64,000 nt of DNA from Streptococcus sp. Marseille-Q5986 (GTDB lineage: Bacteria; Bacillota; Bacilli; Lactobacillales; Streptococcaceae): NCBI RefSeq assembly GCF_946902915.1, contig NZ_CAMPPY010000008.1, positions 1 through 64,000 on the forward strand. Direction: 5' to 3'. Position 1 is the first letter of the stretch. Each line of letters starts with the position of its first letter. The position numbers and the translations under genes are program-made. Shown piece by piece: positions 1-9,021 of this stretch. A model generated the notes under the pieces. The model saw only the letters and a program-made list of their open reading frames with translations. It was not told where the DNA came from and ran no database searches.

Positions 1-1
1 T

Positions 2-50
2 AGTAGTGAGAAAATCTCCGACGGGAGAGAGTACTCACTACTTTTTCTTT
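2..50 (+). terminator. Hairpin with T-rich tail
   Basis: An outer stem AGTAGTGAG/CTCACTACT (2-10 with 34-42) encloses an inner stem TCTCC/GGAGA and is followed by TTTTTCTTT. This has the form of a rho-independent terminator for a gene left of the window. It could also be a structured part of the IS110-type left end that follows. Confidence 0.6.
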
Positions 51-163
51 ATGTTAAAGTAAAGGTGTCTTGTAAAGTCGTAGGGCTCTTTGGTGCTAGA
101 CGTCGCGTATTGAAAATAAAATCACTAGAACACGGAATTATTCAAGACAAAAGAGGTAATATC
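51..163 (+). other. Non-coding leader of IS110-type relic, possible bridge RNA region
   Basis: This 113-base stretch has no convincing open frame that begins with a ribosome binding site and lies directly before the IS110-type transposase start. IS110-group elements are known to encode a bridge (seek) RNA in the non-coding end next to the transposase start, so this segment may be the remains of one. No RNA fold was computed, and the element's true left border cannot be seen, so this is inference from position. Confidence 0.3.
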
Positions 164-274
164 ATGCCTACAGTATTTGGGATTGATGTGAGTAAGGCAA
201 GTTCTGAAGTGGCAATTTTAGTCAACGGTGAGAAGAGTCATGGATACACTAGGCTCAATGACCCCATTGGCTTC
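164..274 (+). pseudogene. IS110-family transposase, N-terminal stub
   Basis: The frame starts with ATG after AGAGGTAATATC and begins MPTVFGIDVSKASSEVAI. GIDVSK is the first-aspartate motif of the IS110-family RuvC-like (DEDD) transposase domain, which normally runs to about 400 residues. Only about 37 residues survive; the frame then passes into the end of IS1381, so the catalytic domain is lost. A fused reading frame of 52 codons persists to 319 but has no expected function. Confidence 0.75.
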
Positions 275-316
275 AATCGTCTTTTGAAGGCTTTATCATT
301 TTGTGAATACAGGTTC
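275..316 (+). mobile_element. IS1381 right-end stub
   Basis: The last 42 bases match, with about three differences, the terminal segment of the IS1381 copy at 60078-60119 read on the opposite strand. They end in the same TGTGAATACAGGTTC terminus. The stub joins the IS110-type relic on its left to a broken metallo-beta-lactamase-fold gene on its right, so it marks a recombination or deletion junction. Confidence 0.8.
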
Positions 317-780
317 TAAATTTGCAAAGGAGTTGTGATTGTTATTTGATATCCATTAACCTTTCCAACTATTTTTTGCATTATATAATTACTCGCATGG
401 TACGCTGGCACAGCTTTAATAACAATTTGATATTCATCAGCTGAAAACAACTGCTCTTCTCCCCAATTTAAAACTATATTATTTAAACATGACAATCCTT
501 CTGTGATTTTTCTGTTAGGAGAAATTACGGTCTTATCCCTTAGGTATCCTTTTCCTATATCATCTAAATGATCTCGATGACCATGAGTTATTAACCAAAC
601 GTTAACCTTATCAAGAAGCTTCTTGTCATTATTGACATCAGTTTGTTTTTTAGATACAAAGCCTTTAAATTAAACCAAAGTACCTTTAGGAGATAAATCA
701 GGTTCAATCCCTATATTAAATTTGACATCTACGGAAATGACTCCACATGCAACTCCAAAATAAGTAAACGAAATAGACAT
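316..780 (-). pseudogene. Metallo-beta-lactamase-fold hydrolase, nonsense and truncated
   Basis: Reading leftward from an ATG at 780 (GGGAG five bases upstream, extended -10 TGTTATAAT near 849-854), the frame opens MSISFTYFGVACGVISVDVKF and later shows THGHRDHLDD. That is the HxHxDH metal-binding signature of the metallo-beta-lactamase superfamily; the start resembles UlaG-like hydrolases. A TAA at 670-672 interrupts the frame after about 36 codons, and the 3' end is cut by the IS1381 stub, leaving roughly 154 codons. The signature histidines are intact, so the nonsense change may be recent. Substrate unknown. Confidence 0.7.
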
Positions 781-898
781 AATACTCCCACAAATACTTT
801 CCAAATCACTTTTTTCTATGAAAAGATAAATTCTTTATGATTAGAAAAATTATAACACGATTCACAAATTATTACTACTTACCACTTAAGACCATAAT

Positions 899-944
899 AA
901 AACCTAGCTATAGAAACTTTCCTTGTTACTAATAGCTAGGTTTT
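899..944. terminator. Bidirectional terminator after potD
   Basis: The inverted repeat AAAACCTAGCTAT/ATAGCTAGGTTTT has a 20-base loop, with T-rich sequence leaving the stem on both strands. It lies 43 bases past the potD stop codon and should end the pot transcript. Confidence 0.85.
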
Positions 945-987
945 ATTTTAGTTTAATTAAAATTTCTTTCCGGCAACTGGAAATCCC

Positions 988-2058
988 CTACTTCCGATAC
1001 ATTTTAAATTGTAGGAAGAGGTCGCTGTATTTACCTGTCCATTTATGGTCAAATTTCTCATAAATTTCTAGGTGTTTCATGGTTTCAGCATCAGGATAGA
1101 AGGCCTTATCTTCTTTTGTTTCCTCTGGGAGCAGTTCCTTAGCTGGTAGGTTTGGTGTTGAATAACCGACATACTCTGCATTCTTAAGAGCATTTTCAGG
1201 TTTCAACATAAAGTTGATAAAGGCATAGGCTGCGTCTTGGTTTTTGACTGTTTTGGGAATGACCATATTGTCAAACCAAAGGTTGCTGGCCTCAGTCGGA
1301 ACCACATAGCGGAGGTTTCCATTTTTCTCCAGCATTTGGCTGGCTTCTCCAGAGAAGGTCACACCGATAGCAGCGTTATTCTGAATCATGTAGCCCTTCA
1401 TCTCATCCGCCACAATAGCCTTGATATTTGGAGTCAGTTTATAGAGCTTGTCCACTGTCTCTTCCAACTGTTTCGGATTTTTAGAGTTAAGGCTGTAACC
1501 AAGCGAGTTAAGCCCGAGTCCCAGCACCTCACGCGCCCCATCAAAGAGCATGATAGAATTCTTATACTCTGGCTTCCAGAGGTCGTCCCAATGTTCAGGC
1601 GCTTCATCGACCATGGTTTCATTGTAGACAATTCCCAAGGTCCCCCAGAAGTATGGGACAGAAAATTTATTGCCTGGGTCAAAGGACTGGTTGAGAAACT
1701 CTGGTCCGATATTTTCGATTCCTTCAATTTTTGAATAATCAAGCGGTACCAAGAGGTCTTCGTCCTTCATCTTGTTGATCATGTATTCGCTTGGGATGGC
1801 AATGTCGTAGGTCGTTCCACCCTGCTTGATCTTGGTATACATGGCTTCGTTGGAGTCAAAGGTCTCGTACTGGACTTGGATGCCTGTTTCTTCTGTGAAT
1901 TGTTCCAAGAGTTCTGGATCGATATAGTCCCCCCAGTTGTAGATAACCAGTTTTTGACTATCTCGGCTATTGATTTTACTGTCTAGATGAGTCGCAATTC
2001 CCCACAAGATCAGGATGATGGCTGCAATTCCTGCTAAAAATGAATAGAGTTTTTTCAT
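988..2058 (-). CDS. potD: Spermidine/putrescine ABC transporter substrate-binding protein
   Basis: This 356-residue extracellular receptor delivers polyamines to the PotBC channel. Residues 1-27 form a hydrophobic export or anchor segment without an obvious lipobox cysteine. The mature part begins LVIYNWGDYIDPELL, the opening strand typical of PotD/PotF binding proteins, and keeps the family length. The ATG overlaps the potC stop as ATGA, which signals translational coupling as the last gene of potABCD. The terminator at 899-944 follows. Polyamine uptake has been linked to stress survival in pneumococci. Identification is firm; spermidine versus putrescine preference cannot be read from sequence. 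Confidence 0.96.
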   Translation of the reverse strand: MKKLYSFLAGIAAIILILWGIATHLDSKINSRDSQKLVIYNWGDYIDPELLEQFTEETGIQVQYETFDSNEAMYTKIKQGGTTYDIAIPSEYMINKMKDEDLLVPLDYSKIEGIENIGPEFLNQSFDPGNKFSVPYFWGTLGIVYNETMVDEAPEHWDDLWKPEYKNSIMLFDGAREVLGLGLNSLGYSLNSKNPKQLEETVDKLYKLTPNIKAIVADEMKGYMIQNNAAIGVTFSGEASQMLEKNGNLRYVVPTEASNLWFDNMVIPKTVKNQDAAYAFINFMLKPENALKNAEYVGYSTPNLPAKELLPEETKEDKAFYPDAETMKHLEIYEKFDHKWTGKYSDLFLQFKMYRK

Positions 2059-2828
2059 GCTTGCTCCTCCTTCTCACGTGAGATAAAGTAATAACCAACC
2101 ACTAGGATAATACTAAAGAGAAAGACAAGGGCAGACAGGGCATTGATTTCTAGCGAAATCCCCTTACGAGCACGAGAGTAAATCTCGACCGAGAGGGTTG
2201 AAAAGCCATTTCCCGTTACAAAGAAGGTCACGGCAAAGTCATCTAGCGAATAGGTGAAGGCCATGAAATAACCTGCAATGATAGACGGAGTCAGGTAGGG
2301 AAGCATGATTTCCTTGAACATCTGAAACTGGCTAGCACCAAGATCATAAGCCGCATGGATCATGTCATCATTCATTTCCTTGAGACGAGGCAAGACCATC
2401 AAGACCACGATAGGGATGGAAAAGGCCACATGACTAGAGAGAACGGTCAAAAAGCCAAGTGAAAACTTAAGCTGAGTAAAGAGAATCAAGAAGCTGGCAC
2501 CAATCATAACGTCAGGCGCAACCATGAGGATATTATTGAGTGATAGAAAGGCTTCTTGGTATTTCTTACGAGACTGGTAGATGTAAATGGCACCGAAAGT
2601 CCCGATAATGGTCGCTATCAAGGCTGATAGAAAGGCTAAGAAGAAGGTCTGGGTGAGGATCAACATGAGGCGACCATCACCAAACATAGTTTTAAAATGG
2701 CTCAAGCTAAAACCAGTAAAGCTATTCATATCATCCCCTGCATTAAAGGCATAGCCAATCAAGTAAAAAATTGGAAAATAAAGGATGATAAAGACAAAGG
2801 CTAGGTAAAGATTGGCAAATTTTTTCAT
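2055..2828 (-). CDS. potC: Spermidine/putrescine ABC transporter permease PotC
   Basis: A 257-residue inner-membrane permease with about six membrane spans, one half of the PotBC channel. The coupling (EAA) loop reads AAYDLGASQFQMFKEIMLP near residues 135-155 and should dock on PotA. The start [13 protein letters not shown] at 2828 was chosen because AAGGAGAGAACG precedes it; an upstream in-frame start lacks this. Its ATG overlaps the potB stop and its stop overlaps the potD start, so the three are translated as a coupled set. Confidence 0.95.
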   Translation of the reverse strand: MKKFANLYLAFVFIILYFPIFYLIGYAFNAGDDMNSFTGFSLSHFKTMFGDGRLMLILTQTFFLAFLSALIATIIGTFGAIYIYQSRKKYQEAFLSLNNILMVAPDVMIGASFLILFTQLKFSLGFLTVLSSHVAFSIPIVVLMVLPRLKEMNDDMIHAAYDLGASQFQMFKEIMLPYLTPSIIAGYFMAFTYSLDDFAVTFFVTGNGFSTLSVEIYSRARKGISLEINALSALVFLFSIILVVGYYFISREKEEQA

Positions 2829-3631
2829 CGTTCTCTCCTTTCCTTGGTCACCCACATGGTGATGAACATGGTCAGGATGAGAATCACACCGATGGTTGAA
2901 CCCATACCGTAGTTGTCATTGGTCAGGAAGTTCTGCTCAATAGCCGTTCCCAGGGTGATAACGCGGTTTCCGCCAATCAAACGTGTCAGCATAAAGAGGC
3001 TCAAGCTAGGGATAAAGACCGATTGGACTCCACTTCGCACACCATTCATCGATAGAGGGAAGATGACATGTCGGAAGGTCTCCCACTTGGTCGCACCGAG
3101 GTCATAGCTGGCATTGATGAGGTTGTTATCCATATCATCCAAGACATTGAAAATCGGCAAAATCATAAAGGGAAGCTCGATGTAGCTTGCGACAAAGATA
3201 AAAGAGAAATCAGTAAAGAGCAACTGTTGGGACCCGATTCCGATGAATTCCAAGAATTGATTAATAGAGCCATTCTGACCAAAAATCCCAATAAAGGCAT
3301 AGGCCTTGAGGAGCAAATTAATCCAGGTAGGCAGGATAATCAGCATGAGCCATAGTTGACGGTGCTTGAGACGGGTCAAAAAGAGGGCTGTTGGATAGCT
3401 GATAAGAAGTGTCACTAGAGTTACAATCCCAGCATAGAGCACAGAGTTGAAGCTCATTTTGAGATAGGTCAAGTTTTGTGACGCAAAGTAGGATTTGTAA
3501 TTTTCTAAACTGAACTGGCCTTCGATGTTGAAAAAGGATTGACCGAAAATCAAGACCAAGGGTGCCAGGACAAAGAGGGCAATCCAAAGCATGTAGGGCA
3601 CTACAAAGAGTTTAGAGCTTATTTTCTTCAT
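2825..3631 (-). CDS. potB: Spermidine/putrescine ABC transporter permease PotB
   Basis: A 268-residue permease with about six membrane spans that pairs with PotC. The coupling loop [20 protein letters not shown] is clear in the second half. Start [13 protein letters not shown] at 3631 is preceded by GAGGAGGAAAGAG. The start lies inside the 3' end of potA (20-base overlap), so expression is probably coupled to the ATPase gene. Confidence 0.95.
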   Translation of the reverse strand: MKKISSKLFVVPYMLWIALFVLAPLVLIFGQSFFNIEGQFSLENYKSYFASQNLTYLKMSFNSVLYAGIVTLVTLLISYPTALFLTRLKHRQLWLMLIILPTWINLLLKAYAFIGIFGQNGSINQFLEFIGIGSQQLLFTDFSFIFVASYIELPFMILPIFNVLDDMDNNLINASYDLGATKWETFRHVIFPLSMNGVRSGVQSVFIPSLSLFMLTRLIGGNRVITLGTAIEQNFLTNDNYGMGSTIGVILILTMFITMWVTKERRER

Positions 3632-4769
3632 CTCTTTCCTCCTCGATTGCATTGATCAGACCTGCTTCTTGCTCTTCGATTTCTACGTACTCTTCGATAC
3701 GAGCATCGAATTCTTCTTCGGTTTCGTTGAGACGCATGATGTGGATATCTTCTGGTTCAAAGTCCAGACCGATTTCCTCACCCACGATGGCCTTACGGGT
3801 TGAGTGGATCATCCATTCATTTCCAAGTTCGTCATAGGCGATAATTTCATAGTGCACCCCACGGAAGAGCTGGGTATCCACCTTAACTTGGAGCTTGCCT
3901 TCTTCAGGAAGGGTAATCCGCAAGTCCTCTGGACGAATAACAACCTCGACAGGTTCATTTGGCTTCATCCCACCATCGACCGCTTCAAAGCGTTTGCCGT
4001 TAAACTCAACTAAGTAGTCCTCAATCATGGTACCTGGCAAAATATTTGACTCACCGATAAAGGTAGCAACAAAGTGGTTGATTGGCTCATCGTAGATGTC
4101 AACAGGTGTTCCTGACTGGACAATCTCTCCATCATTCATAACGAAAATCCAGTCACTCATGGCAAGGGCTTCTTCCTGGTCGTGAGTGACAAAGACAAAA
4201 GTAATCCCCAATCGTTGTTGCAGTTCACGCAGTTCATACTGCATGTCTGTTCTTAATTTCAAGTCCAACGCTGACAAAGGCTCGTCCAACAAAACCACAC
4301 GGGGTTGGTTGATGATAGCACGGGCAATGGCCACACGCTGACGTTGTCCTCCAGAGAGTTTACGGATGGAACGTTTTTCGTACCCTTCCAACTGAACCAT
4401 CTTGAGAACTTCCGCTACGCGTTGCTCGATTTCTTTCTTGTCAATTTTACGCAAGCGAAGTGGAAAAGCAACATTTTCAAACACATTCATATGTGGGAAC
4501 AAGGCATAGGATTGAAAGACGGTATGGACGTCTCGCTTGTTGGTTGGGATATCATTAATTCGGACACCGTCTAGCATAATATCTCCTGTCGTCGCATCCA
4601 GTAAACCTGCAATGATGTTTAGGATGGTTGATTTCCCTGAACCAGATGCGCCTAGAAGGGTGTAGAATTTCCCTTCTTCCAACTCAAAGTTGATGTCTTT
4701 GAGAACCTTGGTGTTGCTGTCTTCAAAAACTTTAGAGACGTTTTTGAATTCGATAATTGGTTTTTTCAA
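3612..4769 (-). CDS. potA: Spermidine/putrescine ABC transporter ATP-binding protein
   Basis: A 385-residue ATPase of the pot importer. Visible motifs are Walker [10 protein letters not shown] (about residues 37-45), signature LSGGQRQR, Walker [13 protein letters not shown] and switch histidine in FVTHDQEE, followed by a C-terminal regulatory (TOBE-like) domain and a very acidic tail rich in glutamate. The start is a TTG preceded by AAGGAA. Upstream ATGs are in another frame, and [11 protein letters not shown] is the usual family start. It is the first gene of potABCD, downstream of murB. Confidence 0.95.
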   Translation of the reverse strand: MKKPIIEFKNVSKVFEDSNTKVLKDINFELEEGKFYTLLGASGSGKSTILNIIAGLLDATTGDIMLDGVRINDIPTNKRDVHTVFQSYALFPHMNVFENVAFPLRLRKIDKKEIEQRVAEVLKMVQLEGYEKRSIRKLSGGQRQRVAIARAIINQPRVVLLDEPLSALDLKLRTDMQYELRELQQRLGITFVFVTHDQEEALAMSDWIFVMNDGEIVQSGTPVDIYDEPINHFVATFIGESNILPGTMIEDYLVEFNGKRFEAVDGGMKPNEPVEVVIRPEDLRITLPEEGKLQVKVDTQLFRGVHYEIIAYDELGNEWMIHSTRKAIVGEEIGLDFEPEDIHIMRLNETEEEFDARIEEYVEIEEQEAGLINAIEEERDEENKL

Positions 4770-4839
4770 TTGGCATAAATTCCTTCTTTTTCATAAATTA
4801 ACAGATTAGGGCTCTGTCAGACCACTACTACCTCGTGTA

Positions 4840-4890
4840 GGAGATTGAACTGCCTACATACATCTTCGCTAGCGATAGGCTTTCACCTCC
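4840..4890 (-). ncRNA. Hairpin burying a Shine-Dalgarno sequence in the murB-potA gap
   Basis: On the minus strand the murB-potA gap contains AAAGGAGGTGAAA, a near-perfect ribosome binding site not followed by a recognisable gene. It folds by eye into a long interrupted stem: GGAG with CTCC, TGAA with TTCA, GCCTA with TAGGC, with the palindrome TCGCTAGCGA in the loop. An 11-codon open frame (MYVGSSISYTR) starts in the loop. It could be a regulatory leader of potABCD or the remains of a small-toxin locus. The RNA itself is unproven. Confidence 0.4.
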
Positions 4891-4927
4891 TTTCCATTGA
4901 CATAGTAGCGGCTTTTCTGCCTAAATC

Positions 4928-5833
4928 TTACTCTTTCTCACCCAAGATTCGGACTTCTCTTTCAAGAGTGACACCTGAGTGTTCCTTGACTTTTTCAATA
5001 ACAGATCGGATCAAGTCCTCGTAATCTTTAGCCGTTCCATCAGCAACATTGATCATAAATCCTGCGTGTTTTTCTGAGACTTCTACTCCACCAATACGAT
5101 AGCCTTTCAAGCCAGCTTCTGAAATTAACTGACCTGCAAAATGCCCGACTGGACGCTTAAAGACCGAGCCACAAGATGGATATTCCAAAGGTTGCTTGAG
5201 TTCACGTAGGTGCGTCAAGCGGTCCATTTCTTGCTTGATAACCTGATGGGTTCCTGGAGCAAGGGCAAATTTAGCTGACAAAACAACAGCTCCAGAATCT
5301 TGAACAGCTGAATGACGGTAACCAAAAACCAATTCCGTGGCAGATAAGGTCTCAATCTCCCCTTCCTTGGTCAAAATTTGACAAGACTGCAAGATATGGG
5401 CAATCTCTCCTCCATAGGCACCCGCATTCATAAAGACCGCACCGCCGACGCTCCCTGGAATGCCACAGGCAAACTCGAATCCAGTCAAACTATGACGGAG
5501 GGCAATACGTGTCGTTTCAATCAAGTTGGCCCCAGCTTCCGCTTCAATGGTATAGCCATCAACTGAAATGTTATTGAGCTTGTCACACAAGATGACAAAT
5601 CCACGAATTCCACCGTCACGAACGATGATATTGCTGGCATTCCCTAGCACCATCCAAGGAATACTCTCTTGATTAGCAAATTGAACGACACGCGCCATCT
5701 CATAGCGATTCCGTGGCAAAACCAGATAATCCGCTCGTCCCCCTACCTTAGTGTAGGTATAGAGCTTCAAGGGTTCCTTAAAACGAATATCAATTCCTTC
5801 TAATTGTTCTTGTATTCTAGTTACTAATGTCAT
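4928..5833 (-). CDS. murB: UDP-N-acetylenolpyruvoylglucosamine reductase
   Basis: MurB reduces the enolpyruvyl ether to make UDP-MurNAc, the second committed step of peptidoglycan precursor synthesis in the cytoplasm. The protein is 301 residues. FAD-domain motifs [22 protein letters not shown] and [18 protein letters not shown] are intact, as are the catalytic-region [11 protein letters not shown] and the C-terminal AGFMIN. The start [10 protein letters not shown] at 5833 has AAAGGA eight bases upstream; the ATG 30 bases further out overlaps the -10 box. Its position just before potABCD is typical of mitis-group streptococci. Confidence 0.96.
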   Translation of the reverse strand: MTLVTRIQEQLEGIDIRFKEPLKLYTYTKVGGRADYLVLPRNRYEMARVVQFANQESIPWMVLGNASNIIVRDGGIRGFVILCDKLNNISVDGYTIEAEAGANLIETTRIALRHSLTGFEFACGIPGSVGGAVFMNAGAYGGEIAHILQSCQILTKEGEIETLSATELVFGYRHSAVQDSGAVVLSAKFALAPGTHQVIKQEMDRLTHLRELKQPLEYPSCGSVFKRPVGHFAGQLISEAGLKGYRIGGVEVSEKHAGFMINVADGTAKDYEDLIRSVIEKVKEHSGVTLEREVRILGEKE

Positions 5834-5861
5834 ATCTCTCATCCTTTTGTAAAGTGATTTC

Positions 5862-5867
5862 ATTATA
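5862..5867 (-). promoter_or_regulatory. Extended -10 promoter of murB
   Basis: The minus strand reads TGGTATAAT 29 bases before the murB ATG. A TG one base before TATAAT is an extended -10; no good -35 is visible. Confidence 0.6.
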
Positions 5868-5922
5868 CCATTTTTAAAGATTTTTGACGACTGGAAATTT
5901 CTGTATCCAATTTATCACATAA

Positions 5923-5945
5923 AAAAAGAGGTCACCCCTCTTTTT
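5923..5945 (-). terminator. Terminator of the budA-yhfC unit
   Basis: A short hairpin, AAAAAGAGG/CCTCTTTTT, is followed on the minus strand by a T run. It overlaps the last codons of the intramembrane protease gene. Confidence 0.75.
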
Positions 5946-6696
5946 ATGATTTTTTCCAAAATGTAGATTTTGTCAGCCAGACAAGAGCTATAAGTTCTGC
6001 GAGAAGGATAAACTCAACTAGAAGCGGATTTGCAATCCATCCCACTTGAGATAGAGCTGGAGCCAAGTCAAATAAGGCATGCAAACCATAGGCAGCAACG
6101 ATATAGAGCCATTTCTTTTGACGGACACTTTGATAGACCCAGACAGTAAGGCTAATTTGGAGAACCAGAGCAAGGACACGCTCAACTCCTAGTAGATAGA
6201 CCTGCCATGCTGATAGAGACTGAACTGTTTCTAATGTACCCTTTGTAAGAAGATTCGCCGCATCAGAGTTTGAAGATTGTAGGAGTGAAAAGAGGATCAA
6301 AAGGCTAATCAAACTTCCCATTCCGAGGTAGAGCATCTCTAAGCCTCCATGTCCTAAGCCATAAGCCCAAGCATCTCTATCTTCCAACTTTCTCTTTTTC
6401 TCCAACCATTTAAAAAAGACAAAACGGGTCGTCTCTTCAAAGAGGGCTGCCATAGCGATCCCATAAAGAACGTATAAGAAAGGCTCCTCCTGCATGAGCG
6501 GAATGGTTCCATCTTTTTGCGGATGGAGTACCAGAAGGTGAACCATCTTCTCTAACACTTGAGAAGAAACAAAAAATGCGATTGCCCCCAAGCCCATCAC
6601 TGCAAGAGAGATTTTAAACCGTTTTTTGGCATACCAAGTTCCACCTACTAGAATGAGAACTAAAGCGATCATGGTGAGGATAATATGTACTGTCAT
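5944..6696 (-). CDS. YhfC-family intramembrane metalloprotease
   Basis: A 250-residue integral membrane protein with about seven hydrophobic segments. EETTR (near residue 87) and HGGLE (near residue 116) match the glutamate and histidine motifs of the YhfC branch of CAAX-type (CPBP-like) membrane proteases. Substrate is unknown. It starts 9 bases after the budA stop and probably shares its transcript; the functional link is unclear. It could be a non-catalytic relative, but both motifs look complete. Confidence 0.75.
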   Translation of the reverse strand: MTVHIILTMIALVLILVGGTWYAKKRFKISLAVMGLGAIAFFVSSQVLEKMVHLLVLHPQKDGTIPLMQEEPFLYVLYGIAMAALFEETTRFVFFKWLEKKRKLEDRDAWAYGLGHGGLEMLYLGMGSLISLLILFSLLQSSNSDAANLLTKGTLETVQSLSAWQVYLLGVERVLALVLQISLTVWVYQSVRQKKWLYIVAAYGLHALFDLAPALSQVGWIANPLLVEFILLAELIALVWLTKSTFWKKS

Positions 6697-6705
6697 CTTT
6701 TTCTC

Positions 6706-7437
6706 CTATTCTGACTTATCAATATCTTTCTTCATCTCGTCAACATTAAATTTGGCAAATAAATACTGGCGATCTTGGACTGGAAAACGTTGGTTCAACT
6801 GGTCGACTGCCCCAACCTCAATCATTCCTTCTTTGATAACAAAGTCCATCACATGCCCACCAAAGGTCAAATCATCTGAGATAAAATGCAAATGGTAGCC
6901 TGCAACACTCACTCCATGGAAAATCTCCGGTGTCCAAAATCCAACAATGGTTCCCGATACATTTTCACGGCTATATTCAGGTTGGTGAGTCGCGACATCA
7001 GCAAACTTGGTATCAGGTGTGGATTTGGGAATCATCCGTACGTGCATTTGTGAAAATTCGCCATGAATCTTGATGGAACGAAAAAGATTTTCCCCATCAT
7101 AGTAGGACTCAATTCGTTTTTCCAATTCCTTATCTGTCATCTCAAAGCGCTGACGGAAAATCACTTCTGCCTGATGAGGGACCACTGCTGCATAGGGAAT
7201 AAGAGCATCCGTTGCCACCTCAACGATTTCAGGCGTTTGACCAGCCCCTTTGGCTTGATAAGCCTTGCCATCAAGGACAATCAACTCCCCATCAATGGAA
7301 TCCAAGGTTCCCAAACCGAGGTCACCATGTTCCAGCAATTCTCCTACTGTCATGGTTCCACCATAGAGACCAGCCATTAGGGCACCTAGAGTATTGTATT
7401 GAAATAATTTAACCGGTTCCTGCACTTTTCTATCCAT
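6706..7437 (-). CDS. budA: Alpha-acetolactate decarboxylase
   Basis: This enzyme converts alpha-acetolactate to acetoin and CO2, which diverts pyruvate carbon to a neutral end product and lowers acetolactate available for branched-chain amino acids. The 243-residue protein has the family length. The zinc-binding cluster YHLHFISDDLTFGGHVMDF near residues 180-200 has the expected HxH and later H. The FQYNTLGALMAGLYGGTMTVGELL-like start is also typical (positions 12-35). It is transcribed with the membrane protease and preceded by a BOX repeat. Confidence 0.95.
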   Translation of the reverse strand: MDRKVQEPVKLFQYNTLGALMAGLYGGTMTVGELLEHGDLGLGTLDSIDGELIVLDGKAYQAKGAGQTPEIVEVATDALIPYAAVVPHQAEVIFRQRFEMTDKELEKRIESYYDGENLFRSIKIHGEFSQMHVRMIPKSTPDTKFADVATHQPEYSRENVSGTIVGFWTPEIFHGVSVAGYHLHFISDDLTFGGHVMDFVIKEGMIEVGAVDQLNQRFPVQDRQYLFAKFNVDEMKKDIDKSE

Positions 7438-7454
7438 TCTCTTTCTTGTCTGTT

Positions 7455-7605
7455 ATACTCAATGAAAATCAAAGAGCAAACTAGGAAGCGAGCCGCAGGC
7501 TGCTCAAAGCACTGCTTTGAGGTTGTAGATAGAACTGACGAAGTCAGTAACATATATACTGCAAGGCGAAGCTGACGTGGTTTGAAGAGATTTTCGAAGA
7601 GTATT
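7455..7605 (-). repeat. BOX repeat element (boxA-boxB-boxC)
   Basis: About 150 bases lie between divergent budA and the MocR gene. Read on the minus strand they start ATACTCTTCGAAAATCTC, contain the boxA-type GTCAGCTTCGCCTTGC and boxB-type ACTGACTTCGTCAGT palindromes, and end TTTTCATTGAGTAT. This is the arrangement of the BOX element dispersed through pneumococcal and S. mitis genomes. A 123-codon frame across it is an artefact of the repeat. Confidence 0.9.
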
Positions 7606-7729
7606 ATTCTATAAATGTTACTCCTAAGTATACCACATTTGCCCCTAGATGTGAACGAGAGAAACACTCTAGACATTGCCAAGAAGGAAAAAAAAGAGTA
7701 CAATGTAATAAAATCAAGGGAGGGCTGGA

Positions 7730-9001
7730 ATGAAGAAAGAAAGTAAATACCAAGCAATCGTTTCCTTTCTCAAAAAATGTATCGAATCAGGAAAATTTCC
7801 AACAGGTAGCCGGCTTCCCTCTATCCGTCAACTGAGCCAAGATTTTCACTGTAGCAAGGACACTGTCCAACGAGCCCTGCTGGAATTACGCCATGAACAA
7901 TACCTCTATGCCAAACCCCAAAGTGGCTACTATGTTCTAGAACAAGGACAGCACCAAGACTTGGAAATTGAAGTCACTGACGAGCATGCTAGTGCCTATG
8001 ACGACTTCCGACTCTGCGTCAACGAAACCCTGATAGGCCGAGAAAACTACCTCTTCAACTACTATGACAACCAAGAAGGACTTGAGGAACTCAGACAATC
8101 TGTCCATCAACTTCTTTTCGACCAAGCCCTCTACTGCAAACCCGACCAACTGGTTCTAACATCTGGTACCCAGCAAGCTCTCTTTATCCTTTCTCAGATT
8201 GACTTTCCGAGCGAGGGAGCTGAGATTTTGGTCGAACAACCGACCTACCACCGAATGAATCGCCTCTTGGTCGCTCAAGGATTAGCTTACCAGACCATTG
8301 AACGCCGTATTGATGGCATTGACCTTGAAGAACTGAAAGAACAGTTCAAATCTGGCAAAATCAAGTTTTTCTACACTATTCCTCGCTTCCACTATCCCCT
8401 AGGTCATTCCTATTCTGATCAGGAAAAAAGGGCTATTCTGGATCTAGCAAATCAGTATGGTGTTTACATCGTAGAGGATGACTATCTAGGGGATTTAGAC
8501 CCTAAAAAAGGGCAAACTTTCCACTATCTGGACACTGAGGATCGGGTCATTTATATCAAGTCCTTCTCAACCAGCCTCTTTCCAGCCCTTCGTATCACCG
8601 CTCTCATTCTCCCAAATGCCCTAAAAAAGGCCTTTGTTTCCTACAAAAATATCCTAGACTATGACAGCAATCTCATCATGCAAAAGGCTCTCTCTCTTTA
8701 CATCGATAGCCAGCTATTTGAAAAAAATCGACTGGTCAGACTGACTCTTCAAGAGAACTATCAGACTCAGATAAAGAAAGTGCTTGAAAGAAATACCTGT
8801 CTCTTGCCCTACTATCCTCTACACGATGGCCTTCTGCTTGATTTGAGACACTATCCTAAAATCGTCAGTTTAAAGCATAGCTCACTCAAACTAGACTTTT
8901 TTGAGAAGGCTTATTTGGACGCCTGTCCTTATCAGTTCGCCAAAGTCTCTCTCGAAAATCTAGAAGAGTTATTAGAATACATAAAAGCAGAATTGGATTA
9001 A
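7730..9001 (+). CDS. MocR-type regulator (GntR HTH fused to aminotransferase domain)
   Basis: A 423-residue protein. Residues 1-70 form a GntR winged helix (SRLPSIRQLSQDFHCSKDTVQRA region); the rest is a class I aminotransferase fold. YIKSFSTSLFPALRI near residue 278 holds the presumed PLP lysine, and EDDYLGD is the PLP-aspartate region. Such MocR proteins usually act as PLP-sensing transcription factors. AAGGGAGGG precedes the start. It is convergent with the binding-protein gene and shares a terminator with it. Target genes are unknown; divergent budA across the BOX repeat is the nearest candidate. Confidence 0.88.
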   Translation: MKKESKYQAIVSFLKKCIESGKFPTGSRLPSIRQLSQDFHCSKDTVQRALLELRHEQYLYAKPQSGYYVLEQGQHQDLEIEVTDEHASAYDDFRLCVNETLIGRENYLFNYYDNQEGLEELRQSVHQLLFDQALYCKPDQLVLTSGTQQALFILSQIDFPSEGAEILVEQPTYHRMNRLLVAQGLAYQTIERRIDGIDLEELKEQFKSGKIKFFYTIPRFHYPLGHSYSDQEKRAILDLANQYGVYIVEDDYLGDLDPKKGQTFHYLDTEDRVIYIKSFSTSLFPALRITALILPNALKKAFVSYKNILDYDSNLIMQKALSLYIDSQLFEKNRLVRLTLQENYQTQIKKVLERNTCLLPYYPLHDGLLLDLRHYPKIVSLKHSSLKLDFFEKAYLDACPYQFAKVSLENLEELLEYIKAELD

Positions 9002-9020
9002 AGTCCAACTCTGCTCTTTT
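8986..9020. terminator. Bidirectional terminator between convergent genes
   Basis: AGCAGAATTGGA pairs with TCCAACTCTGCT around a 6-base loop, followed by CTTTTC. It overlaps the last codons of the MocR gene and ends just before the 3' end of the minus-strand lipoprotein gene. Confidence 0.85.
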
Positions 9021-9021
9021 C

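Noticed and set aside
7386..7757. A 123-codon minus-strand frame overlapping the budA start and MocR start
   Set aside because: It runs through the BOX repeat and both neighbouring genes, has no ribosome binding site and no protein-like composition.
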